Of a DNA stretch of 64,000 bases, positions 23,262-34,144 are shown in pieces. The DNA comes from Mimachlamys varia. Lineage: Eukaryota; Mollusca; Bivalvia; Pectinida; Pectinidae. The translations under genes were made by a program, and so were the position numbers. The stretch lies in assembly GCA_947623455.1 (NCBI GenBank), contig OX392545.1:21860001-21924000 (forward strand), written 5' to 3'. Position 1 is the stretch's first letter. Each line of letters opens with the position of its first letter. The notes below the pieces were generated by a model. The model was given only the letters and a program-made list of their open reading frames with translations, was not told where the DNA came from and made no database searches.

Positions 23262-23408
23262 GTAAGTTATATAATTATTCAGATCCTTGTAATGGTAACC
23301 TGGAATTATATAACGATAACGCTATACCTCAATTAGAGATGTTGATATATTAATATGTGTGGCTGGGTTATTTAATTTGTAGCACTTTCGTTTTTCATAG
23401 ATGACATA

Positions 23409-24749
23409 AGAGGGGTGTTCCATGAATAATGTCATCTGTGCTTTATTTCGCGGAAATCGTGCAATGTATGCACAAAACCTACTCGTGTCGATTGAGTGAT
23501 CACTGGCTCGTGACACAGGTAAATATCTCGTCCACACGTTCACTGGCCTCGGTACAGTGTACATCGTGTCATAGCCTATTCGTTAGACTAGACAAAAACT
23601 CACAGGAAAACGAGCTGAAAATGTTGTTGAAATTAGGGCCTATATAAAAGGTAGGTCATTCCTCGGCATAAAGGTTGTAGATATTCACCGCGAGGTGTGT
23701 GACATTTATGGGGAGGGCCAAATGTCTTACAGGACTGTTTGTAGGTGGGTAGGTAAATTTAGTGCTGGGCAGCAGCAACTAAAAGATGCTGCTCACCCAG
23801 GTCGTCCTGCAACAACTACGACCAAAGGTAACATAGAAAAAATCCGAAATATCCTCCAAACTGATGCTCGATTCACCGTAAGACAATTGGCTCGAATGAC
23901 AAACTTGTCGTTAGCAAGAGTTCATGCAATTTTGAAGAAACACCTAAAAGTTAGAAAGATAAATGCAAGATGGATACCCCATTTGTTAACGGATGAGCAA
24001 AAGAAGACGCGTGTAACAATGGCAAAAATACTTCTCAAAATGTACCCAAAATATAGTAAAAAGGCTTTTGATAATATAGTCAATGGTGATGAGACCTGGG
24101 TGTATTGTTTTGAACCAACGCGGAAGGTTGCCAACCGAATATGGGCCACTAAAAATGCCAGACACCCAAGTATTGCCAAACGAATACGAACGGTAAAGAA
24201 GGTTTTGTATGCTATTTTTTTCACTAATAAGAGTGCAGCTATTCAAATACCGGTGCCAAAGGGCTGAACGGTCACAGGCAAGTTCTATAAAAACGTTGTT
24301 CTGAGAAAATTGAAGAACTACTACAAAAGTCGCCGCCCCAAAACAGGACTTAAGTATGTCCGACTTTTGCATGACAATGCACCCGCTAACAAGGCACGTA
24401 TTGTGACTGACTTTTTGAAGTCAGAGAAGGTTACCGTCCTTCCGCACCCTCCGTATTCGCCAGACTTGGCCCCCTGCGACTATTTTCTCTTTCCAAAACT
24501 TAAAAATCATATATCGGGAAGGAGATACAATTCGAGAAATGACCTTGGATCTGCTGTTTATCAGTGTATGATGGGTGTGCCCATTGGAGAGTATGAAAAA
24601 TGCTTCCAAAAATGGATTGACCGGCTGCTAAAAAGGTGTGCTTTGGCTGGCGGAGAGTATTTTGAAGGGCAGAGCAAATTAAAATGAACAAAAGCACTTC
24701 CGCTATATGAGCACCGATGCAAGTGACATTATTTTTGGAACACCCCTCG
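23409..24749 (+). mobile_element. mariner element (1341 bp) with TA target duplication
   Basis: Terminal inverted repeats of about 26 bp bound the element: GAGGGGTGTTCC near the left end and GGAACACCCCTC near the right, with about three mismatches. Each end abuts a TA dinucleotide (23407-23408 and 24750-24751), the mariner target duplication. The element lies in intron 1 of lectin gene 1, in the gene's orientation, and holds a defective transposase gene. Intact ends with few coding lesions suggest fairly recent activity. Confidence 0.93.
23610..24687 (+). pseudogene. mariner transposase, broken by a frameshift and one stop
   Basis: The product would cut and paste the element through a DDE/D nuclease. 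An N-terminal stretch (ENELKMLLKLG) lies in another frame up to about 23647, so a frameshift separates it from the main frame. From about 23648 the main frame shows the paired helix-turn-helix region (MSYRTVCRWVGKF, GRPATT, FTVRQLA) and the first catalytic Asp in GDETWVY. A TGA at 24265-24267 follows IPVPKG. After it come the second Asp in LHDNAPAN and the third in CDYFLFP, with 34 residues between them, the DD34D signature of mariner. Stop at 24685-24687. It cannot make a full-length enzyme as it stands. Confidence 0.9.
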
Positions 24750-24751
24750 TA

Positions 24752-25725
24752 TATTCTGAAAACCAGTGCTGGTATGCATAAAAATTTAAAAAAATTAAAA
24801 AATAAAGTATTTTCTTCAAGTTATACTTAAGTATAATTTTAATCTGCTTTAGTAAGCAAGTTGCTTAGTTTCCATTGTATAAAAGCATAATGTTTAGTCG
24901 TTCTTTGTTAAGCAGATCGCAACTTTCTTAAAGTACTCGTTGCCAATGACATTAAATTCCATTTCCCGTACTTTCTATTAAAACAAGGGCACGTGGATTA
25001 AAACATGTGTTCAATCTCTTCCGTCTTTCAATTCAATAAAAACTAGTTCAAATGACAGATCCAGGAGATACGTCACATAAGACGAATGTATCTACCTCAA
25101 AAAACCTCGTGGAGGAAAACAATTTGAAATTTTAATTTGGGTCGGGAATAACAACACAGAAGAAACGTGAGACGTGGAAAAAACCACTTGTGTTGCCACT
25201 GTAACGTTAGCCGTTTAGTTAAAATAGAAAAGAAAAAGGTACAACATTCATAAATTATGAAAGCGAAATCAGAGCCGTCTAGTTGAGGACAGGAAGCAGA
25301 CAAAACAATGATTCGCACCTACATGATGGTTAAATTCCGGTAACTCCCGAAAATCCATTCGATTCAGTATCTGTAGACCAACTTTGTCATTACACGTGGA
25401 AAACATTTATTTACCAAAAGAACGATTTACTCATATCTACGAATTTTGAGTGGCAAACTATTACAGATCACAATCTAAATCATTGGATCCCGATCGATAC
25501 TTCATACATGTGTGTATATGTGTGGATGCAAAACAACTACACGGACAAGGACGCTGTCTCTAAATAATACATGAAATTCTGAATCAATGACAGTTCAAAC
25601 GATTAAGGATAACACTTCTAGAGTCTGTTATGTATTTCTTTATTAATATTCAACCTAATCGATCGCGAGTGACTTCCAGTTTACATGATGATAGCTCGCC
25701 GATGGACGATAAATGGGGCATCGCC
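24752..25725. other. Intron-like sequence of lectin gene 1, no feature seen
   Basis: I searched here for the missing first CTLD exon (a Cys-Pro-x-Gly-Trp start and a Trp-Ala-Asp-Ala end) and did not find it. No other coding frame is convincing. Confidence 0.5.
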
Positions 25726-28120
25726 ATTAACAAGATACAAGAACCTTTATTTTACGTCGAATATAGGTAACAGGAACATAAGGTCCTAGGAGCTTGTATT
25801 TCGACAAACACATAGATAAATAACATAAAGTAAGAAACATCACACAAAGCAAATTAAATTCACATAAAAACACTGTTGTACATAACATGCAACACTAAAA
25901 AGTAAAATGAAATGAAAATAAGTCAACGCACATGCAAGTTGTCCATTAGCACTACAAACATTAGACTAAAACATATATACAAACTATAATAGCAAAAGTA
26001 ACATGCAGGCATGAAATATTAGCAGCTTAAGCTGATTAACAAGCCAAGGGAGCAACAAAGCAATACATAAAATTGCAGCAAAAAAAAAGCAAGAAACAGG
26101 CATGTGAACACGTAAGGCAGGACACTACCTCACACACATAGACCATTGGCAGCTGAGACCATCCCACATCTGGAGCTGTCTACGAAACTGTCTGAAGTTT
26201 TCTGCCTTTCGTAGGTCATTTTGCAGGCAGTTCCAGATGCGGGCGCCTCAAACCGGAAAGACTTCTGTCCATACCTGTTAGTTCTCACTCTTGGGACCTC
26301 CACTGAATCCTCCTGTCGAAAATTATAAAAAGAAGTTTTCTTTATAATCAGTTCTTGCATGTATTCTGGAGACGAAAGATTGACAATCGTATAGACCTCA
26401 CATGCTAATAGTTTCATACGTTTAATATGTAAAAATGAAGAGTTCGTAGATAAAAGAATTGTTTTAAAATCAGTTGAATAATCATTTAAAACAAATCGTT
26501 AGGCACTCTCTTGGATTCTTTCCATTTTGTATGTTGCAGTCTGGCTACAAAAATGCCAAATAAGAGGACAGTAATCAAAGTTTGATAAAATAAAAGATTT
26601 GTAAATTAACATTTTTACTGTCCTCGGTAAAAAATGTCCAATTCCCTAAAACTGCCAGCTGCCGGGATGCTTTCCTGCATATATTAGAAATATGTTTATC
26701 GAATTTCATAAGACTCTCAATTTCGACTCCAAGTAGTTTTACTGAATCATCAAAGTTAATCTCAGTATCTGCAACATTAAAAGATTTAAAACGGGTTTTA
26801 AGATGCTTCCCAAAACATATTGATTGAAATTTTCCAGGGTTGGCCTTCATTCCATTTTCAAAACACCAATCAAATAAGGCCAATGCTTCCCTTTCAAGCA
26901 CTTCTTTCATTTCCTGAATATTTTTGTTTTGTGTATATAGCTAAGTGTATTGTCATCCGCGTAATTATATATGGATGAATCTTTCACACATTGGAAAATG
27001 TCATTTATAAAAATTTTAAAAATCATGGTGCCAAGTATTGAACCCTGAAGGACCTCTTTCTGCAGTGGGACCCAGCCACTCGTTCCGGACCCCAGACTGA
27101 CCCTTTTATTCCTATTCCCCAGGTAGCTCTGCATGAGGCGTACAGCCTCATCACTCACACCATAAGCAGATAGCTTACCTAAGAAAGGGTCATGGGGGAG
27201 GCAGTCAAAGGCCTTTGATAAGTCCATCAGAATGGCGCCAACAAAATTTCGGTTATCCAAGGCCTTCTTCCAGTCCTCTACCACTCGCAGAAGGGCAGTC
27301 TGGCACCCGAAACCAGTCTTGTAAGCACCAAGAAAGGGGTTAAAAATATCCTTAACAATTCTGAAAGCTGATCATGAAGCAACCTCTCATATACTTTAGA
27401 AATACTTGGAAGTACGCTTACTGGCCTATAGTTACTTTTGTCCAGTGGGTCACCTTTCTTAAGAAAAGGTGTTACCTGAGTGTATTTAAGACTGTCGGGA
27501 AAGGTACATGTACATCTTTGAAGGGAAAAATTAACAAAGTTTAATAAAACCCTGCTAATAGGGTTGACACATGATTTGGGAACTCTGACAGAGATGCCGT
27601 CTACACCTTTCGCCTTCTTCCTTTTCAATTTACAAATTGTGTAACATACATCCTTCTCACTGACTTCAAAGACATACGCTACATGGAATGGTATTTGGCT
27701 AACATCCTTCTGAAAATCAACATCGGAAAAATTCTTTCATCTATGCATACTACTTGTTATTTTTAATCGGGGTGAATTACCCTCAATAACAATACCTATA
27801 AGATCATGCCATTCACTAATACCACTACATGTAAAGCTTGTGGCACAGTATTGCGGTTGATTTGTAAGTACAAAATCCACTAGAGAGGAATAGAGTTAAT
27901 TACATGGCATGTTGCTTTGTTGATGATATTCTTGAAGTCAAAAATGTCACATATATCGTAGAGGGGTGATGATTTTGCTGGATTAAGCATGTCATAATTC
28001 AAGTCATCCACTACCAGTACATTGTCATAAATAGTGCTAATCCTGTCTAGACCGACTGTCGTGATATTTTTTAACAGTTCGTTGTCCATTGATGGGGACA
28101 ATCTCATAATGAACATTTAT
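25726..28120 (-). mobile_element. 5'-truncated non-LTR retrotransposon (CR1/jockey-type)
   Basis: The minus strand carries a decayed endonuclease-reverse transcriptase gene, followed by about 400 bp of 3' untranslated sequence with an AATAAA near 25753. Recognisable coding begins inside the endonuclease at about 28116, so the 5' half is missing, as is usual for target-primed insertion. The outer limits are approximate because no target duplication was identified. Confidence 0.75.
26125..28116 (-). pseudogene. Endonuclease/reverse transcriptase of a non-LTR retrotransposon, multiply frameshifted
   Basis: Reading 5' to 3' on the minus strand, the pieces are: endonuclease C-terminus (LDRISTIYDNVLVVDDLNYD, then after a frame change LVDFVLTNQ and GISEWHDLIG); the linker and RT start (KAKGVDGISVRVP); RT motifs KKGDPLDKSNYRPVSVLPS, then after another shift LMDLSKAFDCLPHD, LQGSILGT and the catalytic YADD; then KLLGVEI; and the C-terminal VPRVRTNRYGQKSFRFEA. 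After a shift near 26240 the frame continues as RIWNCLQNDLRKAENFRQF and ends at TAG, 26125-26127. At least five frame changes make it inactive. The motif order is that of the CR1/jockey group, but the exact clade is not assigned. Confidence 0.85.
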
Positions 28121-28316
28121 TGTTTAAGGTTGTGCACTAGGATGGCAGACAGGACCGAGTGGATGCTATTTTCTGAGCCGGTTCACAGCAACGTGGGGTG
28201 AAGCTTCCGTATGTTGCTTTTTGTTTAATTTGTACTTGAGTAAGTTTAGAAAATCATATTGATACATGTAAGTAGTTAATACTAACTGCTTGACGCTCAG
28301 CAGTATTGGAGTGGAA

Positions 28317-28568
28317 CGACTGGTTCGCCCATTGTCAGTATAATGTGACCGGGTGTATTGTTCTGTTGGAGGTCTTCTGTAGTATACTTCAGTGTGGTAG
28401 CACTTTAAATCGGCAAAGTATCCGGACTATCGCAAGAAAGCTTACACGAACATATCGCAGCTTCCCAAATACACACGCTCTCAACACACACACACACCCA
28501 AATCCCATACACCGGGAGACTGTCCTGAAACAGACCTGGCTGTTAATAGGACGTAAAATCAATTAAAC
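28317..28568 (+). mobile_element. SINE-like dispersed repeat, copy A
   Basis: About 250 bp matching 41130-41392 along its length. The head reads GACTGGTTCGCCCATTGTCA, then GTATAATGTGACCGGGTG. The middle has ACTATCGCAAGAAAG and CCCAAATACACACGCTCTCA plus a CA-rich tract. The tail is TGTTAATAGGACGTAAAA. The head contains the core of the 38-bp satellite unit (CAGTATAATGTGaCCGGGTG). The tail matches the tails of the tRNA SINEs. No coding capacity. Confidence 0.8.
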
Positions 28569-28809
28569 ATTTATAGATAATAAAATAGACGTCATCCAAG
28601 GCACCTACTTGTATACGAGACACGTGATGATTTTGATTTTCTGTATTTTCTCTTTCTTAATCGAACCACCCTGCCTTTTCAGTCTTTGTATTTGCATGTC
28701 GTAGTCAATTAGTACTTCTGGGGCTTGATCTAAATATCGAGATTTTCGTGATGAAATATTGACTACTGACGAACTCACAGCACAGGAATTCGAGATCGAT
28801 GTATGTTAA

Positions 28810-29191
28810 AGGCCAATTATACGTAACTTTCTGCAAAACTTGAAGCGAAAAGCAAGCATAATAACTTTTTACATTTATAGATTTAGTAAAGATTAACTGA
28901 TATCAACAATATTTAAGATGAATTCTTACGCGGTTACCGGTACAGAAGCAGATGCAACACGCTATTTGTAATCACGCGTCCATTTTTAACTGTCTTCTAC
29001 CTTCGGTTTGTTGTTGAAGTGGGCCCCACCCGAAATATTTTCAGTTCTTTGGATTTTTTTGTCAAGAGTTTCTTGTTAGTTACCGCTCAGGTTTACTCGT
29101 TTTAGACTTATTTTGCATGGTTATCAACTCGATTTTTATCGTAATTTTTCAGAATCCCGAAAAATTTCCTGAAGTTACGTATATTGGGCCT
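28810..29191. mobile_element. TTAA-flanked MITE, copy A
   Basis: This 382-bp non-coding element is bounded by inverted repeats (AGGCCAATTATACGTAACTT at the left, AAGTTACGTATATTGGGCCT at the right). TTAA lies directly outside both ends (28806-28809 and 29192-29195). It matches 32492-32876 end to end. TTAA duplications are characteristic of piggyBac-type transposition, so it is probably a non-autonomous piggyBac-like element; no transposase is present. Confidence 0.82.
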
Positions 29192-29196
29192 TTAAT

Positions 29197-29505
29197 GAAT
29201 ACTATGAGCAAGTTTTATAGTCGCCATCCTGGTCTAATCCATAGATGAGCTATTTTTGAAAAGGCTTGAGGATGCACATAGAACGAAACATTTTCTTGGA
29301 AGTGAACTATATTAACATGGCGGGTGTCTCCGTTCAGGCAGAGGACGCTTTCCCTTCTGAATCACCTGGTCCTATTATCTTGTACATTTACAAGGGCCCC
29401 CGTGTTAATTTTTCCATTGTTCGCGATATGCCCCTAGTGTATTTTAATAAATCTTTGTTGAAGCTTTGGTATTCTGTGATTTGATTTATTTAATTTCAAT
29501 TTCAG
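29197..29505. other. Lectin gene 1 intron before exon 3
   Basis: Nothing recognisable except the pyrimidine-rich stretch that serves as acceptor for the exon at 29506. Confidence 0.5.
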
Positions 29506-29596
29506 AGTGTTTGTCAAGGGTTCGGCGGAAAGCTCGCTGAACCAATGGACCAGGACTCCTATACTTTCATAACAGGATTAATCCACGACAGGGGAC
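29506..29596 (+). CDS. C-type lectin gene 1, middle CTLD exon
   Basis: The acceptor TTTCAATTTCAG precedes a 91-nt exon in phase 0 that ends in phase 1 at C|GTAAGAAA. It encodes SVCQGFGGKLAEP, then MDQDSYTFITGLI. The Cys and the Leu-Ala-Glu-Pro stretch are typical of the second strand-helix region of a C-type lectin-like domain. Its length and phases equal those of the exon at 61962-62052, whose product is clearly related, so the two are paralogous exons. Confidence 0.85.
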
Positions 29597-30450
29597 GTAA
29601 GAAATTATATCAAAATGTTTCTGTTTAATGTCGCCAAGAACAAAGTATGTGCAATCGCAATGTTGTCACGTAACATTTTATTTTAAGAATATATGACCGT
29701 TATGTGCCAGATGTTATTTTCTCATAGGATTTGGATCGCAGACCTGGGAACCCTTACCATTGCCTGTCAGTATTGTTCAAACTGATTGTCAGTAGTTTTG
29801 ATCTGTTGTCAGTAGTGTAGATAAAAGTGGGATCACATAGCCGAATTTTGTATGTATAACTTAAAGCGTATATGCGGCCTTATATATATGCATGTTAGAT
29901 GCTCAGCGTAATTTCATTTATCAATACAACAAACTCAAATTTTAGAACAGTATTCTTTATAAAACATAGCTGAGTACTAGCTATATCACATTATATTTAT
30001 CCAATACAATTTCTTAACACTTTTGTGTATCTGCTCTTGTCACAACAAGTTCTGATACATGTATGTCTATCTTCGCCGTTGACTGACAGAAATCAGATTA
30101 TGACTAAGCTGTTGACTTAAGTGACACATGATCTCGGTGTGTGTCGGAGATAATCATTTCGGTACAAAAGGTCCTTGCTTCACGCTAAACAGTGTACAAA
30201 CGAAACAGTGTAACTACATATACCTTCTCATCATCGGAAAGTCGGGAAACCCCAAATGATGGGGAAGTGTACTATTGGTTTCCAACGACTCCCTTCTATG
30301 AGCGCCCTAAATATGGCCATTCCGCTCGGCAACGGTCTTAAAATGCTAATTGGTTTTTCTCCGATTGTATTGTGACTGCAAAGGCAATCTTGTTGCTTTA
30401 TAAGTATGTTTTGGCACTTTCAACGGCCCCATTTCAACACATGTCAACAC
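29597..30450. other. Lectin gene 1 intron, no feature seen
   Basis: AT-rich intronic sequence with no convincing coding frame or repeat. Confidence 0.5.
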
Positions 30451-30451
30451 A

Positions 30452-30520
30452 TGAGCCGCTGAACATTCAAAATTTGAATGTATTATGTTGAGCCGCTCGA
30501 CATTCAAAAGTTATCTCGTT
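30452..30520. repeat. GCCGCT-GACATTCAAA repeat cluster, first copy
   Basis: Near-palindromic words (GCCGCTGAACATTCAAAATT, then TTGAATGTATTATGTTGAGC) recur here and at about 31368-31585. They are decayed short tandem units. Long open frames over them, with repeated ECRAAQ in translation, are a by-product. Confidence 0.6.
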
Positions 30521-30540
30521 GGTAAGTAATCTGGATGGTG

Positions 30541-30702
30541 CCAACCTCAAAGAGACTGACAAGTATTTATTTGGAAACCATATGACTTTTACCAACATAA
30601 AATATAGCATAAGATTGGACATAGAAAAAATGTATATACACATTTTCGACTGTTTAGTACATATGGTCAAAGCCAATGTGGGGTAAAACTGAAAAACCGC
30701 CA
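30541..30702. repeat. Direct duplication, copy 1 (about 162 bp)
   Basis: Starts CCAACCTCAAAGAGACTGAC and ends with CTGAAAAACCGCC. It matches 31153-31313 with only scattered substitutions. Both copies lie next to GCCGCT-GACATTCAAA clusters, so a larger unit was duplicated or inserted twice. Confidence 0.85.
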
Positions 30703-31152
30703 ACTTAGAAAATATAGTATAAAATTGCAACAAGAAAATATATACATACACATTTACTAATACACATATTACCCCCTTAAGTACGTTGGTGGTTGAGGGT
30801 GGGATTTTTTTACAATCAAAGACGCTCGAAATACTATACTGTGTAAAGTGTCTGCAACAAACCAATATGGCTGACTGGAGAGATGGCTCTTAGCGTCCCC
30901 TGAATTTAATTAGCCAATCAGAAGAGCCGTGACCCTTCATCCCCTAAAACAAAGAGAGGGGTTAGTGGCTACGGTGCAAGGGACATAACTCCTAGACTTG
31001 TACTGACAAAATTGATTAAAACCAGGAAAATTAATTATGATGATCTTGTTATGCGCTTCCGATGCATAAATTAAGCTAATGGCTTAGCTGCCGTTTATGC
31101 ATCTACACACTATAACAAGAAACAATTTAACACCGACTGTGAATGAAAAAGG

Positions 31153-31313
31153 CCAACTTCAAAGAGGCTGACAAGTATTTATTTGGAAATCATATGACTT
31201 TTACCAACATAAAATATAGCATAAGATTGGACATAAAAAAAATGTACATACACATTTCGACTGTTTAGTACATATGGTCAAAGCCAATGTGGGGTACAAC
31301 TGAAAAACCGCCA
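31153..31313. repeat. Direct duplication, copy 2 (about 161 bp)
   Basis: Partner of 30541-30702, in the same orientation about 612 bp downstream. Differences include AACTTCAAAGAGGCTG for AACCTCAAAGAGACTG. Confidence 0.85.
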
Positions 31314-31367
31314 CAAAGACAGAATGTCTTCCCCACAGAAGGCAAACATTCAATTAACAAAAATTAC

Positions 31368-31585
31368 ATTCAACATTTGAATGTGGTGTATTGAGCCGCT
31401 GGACATTCAAAAGCAATCACGTTGGTCAGTAATCTGAAAGTCGTATGTCGTATGTTGAGCCGCTGAACATTCAACATTTGAATGTCGTATGTTGTATATT
31501 GTGCCGCTCGACATTCAAAAATTAACTTGTTGGTCATTGAAAACAGAATTTTTTGAATGTCCAATGCCGTATGTTGAGCTAACTC
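31368..31585. repeat. GCCGCT-GACATTCAAA repeat cluster, second copy
   Basis: Three or four degenerate units carry TTGAGCCGCTGGACATTC-type words alternating with CATTTGAATGT. The inverted halves could form small hairpins. It lies about 55 bp after the second copy of the 162-bp duplication. Confidence 0.65.
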
Positions 31586-31941
31586 ACACAGCTAATTTTG
31601 CAACATATGTTTTGACAGAAAAAATCCATCCTTTATGATAGTGTTAGACAAAAGCATGTGTATGGTAAAGTGTGTTTGGTTTGGAAGGTATGTGTAGAAT
31701 ATGTTGGTTTGTAATATGTGTATTGGGGTAGAGACGAGGTATAGAGTTGGGGGTTTTATGAGGGGGTATGACCTCACGGCGACAATGTATACACGTAACG
31801 TCAGTTATATTATATAACAGTAAGAAATGACACGCAATGCGTTAACAGGTTTAAGTAAAGGATCCCTTTGAGGCTGATAAAAGCAAATCTCAACCTTCGT
31901 GGATATATTCCTTAGTAGCCACACACGAGGGTTTTCAATTA

Positions 31942-32151
31942 CAGTATTTTCCCTCCTGATTGATATTCCTCAATCTTACCCCAATAGGAATGAGATGTTC
32001 AAAATTGTACCATTCTCTTACCCTGGACAGGGATATCAACGATTCAACCGCAGTATTTCTTTTCCTGGTTGAGATTCCTCAATCTTACCCCAATGGGAAT
32101 GAGATGTTCTACCATTCTCTTACCGTGGGTAGGGATATCAATGGTTCTACC
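31942..32151. repeat. Two-copy tandem repeat of about 105 bp
   Basis: Two adjacent copies share TCAATCTTACCCCAAT, GGAATGAGATGTTC, ACCATTCTCTTACC and AGGGATATCAA. A related GGGTAAGA/GGAATATCACC word appears near 61528-61550, suggesting a dispersed family. Confidence 0.75.
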
Positions 32152-32259
32152 GGATTGAGATCTTCTTACTTAACCATGAGGTTAAGAAAAGCTATATTTG
32201 ATATCTGTACGATCTCAACAATAATTTTATAGCGACATAGCAACAATCGCACGAGACCA

Positions 32260-32289
32260 TGACGTCATAACAACAATACCATGACGTCA
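32260..32289. promoter_or_regulatory. Pair of TGACGTCA palindromes, 22 bp apart
   Basis: Perfect CRE/ATF-type octamers begin at 32260 and 32282, inside short CAACAAT/ACCATGACGTCA repeats. They lie in a lectin gene 1 intron and belong to repeat-like sequence. Regulatory activity is not shown; only the binding-site match is seen. Confidence 0.4.
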
Positions 32290-32491
32290 CAGCAGCAATG
32301 CCATGACATTTAGGTAATTTATATAATGTAACGTCATTTTTAGATATACGTAAGGACAGAGTGTGTAACAACTATGTAAGCATCCAACACGGTCCTCTTG
32401 GGGTATAAACATTTAGATTTCAACCCTAGAAGCAGGATCCTCTGTCGCGCCCCAGGGTGGTAAAATATTATATTTAATCTTTGTCTAATAA

Positions 32492-32876
32492 AGGCCCAAT
32501 ATACGTAGCTTTCGGCAAAACTTGAAGCGAAAATCAAACCTAAAAACTTATTACATTCATAGCCTTTGTTAAGATTAACTGATATCAGCAATACTCAATA
32601 TGAATTCTTATGCGGTTATCGGTACAGGAGCAGTTGAAACTCGGTATTTGTAAACACGCGTTCATTTCGAACTGTCTTCTAACTTCGGCTTGTTGTTGAA
32701 GTGGGCCACACCTGTCTAATTTTCAGTTCTTTGGATTTTTCTCTCAAGAGTTGCTTGTTAGTTACCACTCAGGTTTACGTCGTTTTAGGATTATTTTTGC
32801 ATGGTTATCAACTGGATGTTTTGTCATAATTTTTCAGAATCCCGAATAATTTCCTGAAGTTACGTATATTGGGCCT
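32492..32876. mobile_element. TTAA-type MITE, copy B
   Basis: A 385-bp relative of 28810-29191, with better preserved ends (AGGCCCAATATACGTAGCTT and GAAGTTACGTATATTGGGCC). TTAA follows the right end (32877-32880). The left flank is ATAA, probably a mutated TTAA. Both copies are in the same orientation, and no coding frame is present. Confidence 0.82.
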
Positions 32877-32880
32877 TTAA

Positions 32881-33872
32881 GGCTATTAAGGCATGTTTTA
32901 GTATATGATTCTGTACTGCACTGTATATTTAGATGTGTAGGCTTTCAACTGTTCCTATCTATTTGAAATTTGAAATGAGTTTAAATGTACTTCAGTGTTT
33001 ACACTAGTACATGTATGTGACCTATTTTATTAACGTGTTCGAATGAACTTGTAATGTAGAATTTAAAGATAAGAATGGCGTTTCTATTCAGGACTATATA
33101 GCTAACCATGTCACTCCTTCAACCTAGACAAAGAGAGTCCAGTAAGACAAAGTGTGTCATTTTAACTTCAAAATGGGTGTTTTTTTTTCAAAAATCTGAT
33201 AGATGAATTATATTAATTATATTCTTTAATTGTTCCCTGTAACATCAATCATATTGTGTACAAGGGAGTTAACTTAATTCTAATTTTCTCCCCTTTGACA
33301 AAAAAATGCAATATTCACAAAACAAAACAAAAACAAGATAAAACAACACAATAAGCTCTTAAATATTTATTTTTCATACTTTTCAGTATCAATTAGCAAA
33401 AAATACACAAAAGACATCCTGCAAAATGCAGGAAACTGTTGGCTGAAAACGCTGCCCTCAGCAAGCTGATAATGTCGAATCGATATTGACTTAATTCCTA
33501 ACAAAATGGAATGCAAATGTCAACAAAATTGAATTGTACTGTTTACGTCTTTTGTTGCTAGATCATTAACACGTGACCTATATGGGTGTGATATAATAAT
33601 AAAACAGCCATAGTGCATGGAGAAATACAAGAATTGATAATAACTGTAACATTTGACTTAATACAGAAATAAGTGAGTCCTTATCTAAATGAACTTCTTA
33701 CAATTCTTAATAGCAAATTCCATTAGTAATCTTGATTGATTTTATTACCATTCCCATCACAAAAAAGTTATATTAATTATGATATTAAGTTAAATTAATT
33801 ATGATATTAAGTGATATTAATTATGATATTAAGTGCTAATCATATAATATTACCATTCCGTATATGTAACAG
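32881..33872. other. Lectin gene 1 intron before the last exon
   Basis: AT-rich sequence. A small tandem of about three TATTAATTATGATATTAAGT units lies at about 33770-33836. Nothing else was recognised until the acceptor at 33871-33872. Confidence 0.5.
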
Positions 33873-34087
33873 CAGCTGGAGTCCAGTTCTCGGTAGGCGG
33901 AAGTGATATGTTTGTAGAGGGTGTTTGGGAGTGGTCCTCAACGGGAGCCCATGTCATGGACAACCATTGGTTGCCAGGGGAACCGAATGACGACAACAAC
34001 AATGGCGACTGTCTGACTCTACACGATAACGGATTTAACGACCTCGGGTGTCACACATTGCATTACTTCATTTGCGAAAAAGAGTAA
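33873..34087 (+). CDS. C-type lectin gene 1, last CTLD exon
   Basis: The acceptor TATATGTAACAG opens a phase-1 exon that ends with GAGTAA. It encodes the C-terminal half of a C-type lectin-like domain: VGGSDMFVEGVWEWSS, HWLPGEPND, GDCLTLHDN, FNDLGC and a terminal YFICEKE. EPN is the calcium/sugar-site motif usually linked to mannose-type binding; the usual WND is FND here. The three cysteines fit the canonical disulfides. NAGNAG at the acceptor could add or skip one residue. Secretion is expected through exon 1, giving a soluble pattern-recognition lectin if the missing exon exists. Confidence 0.9.
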
Positions 34088-34144
34088 TATACATAATTAT
34101 CTGGATATGTGTTGTTTGCATGCTTTCTAGAGTTATGTTTTATT

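Noticed and set aside
23322..24372. Antisense frames of 80-128 codons over the mariner.
   Set aside because: They are shadows of the transposase coding strand.
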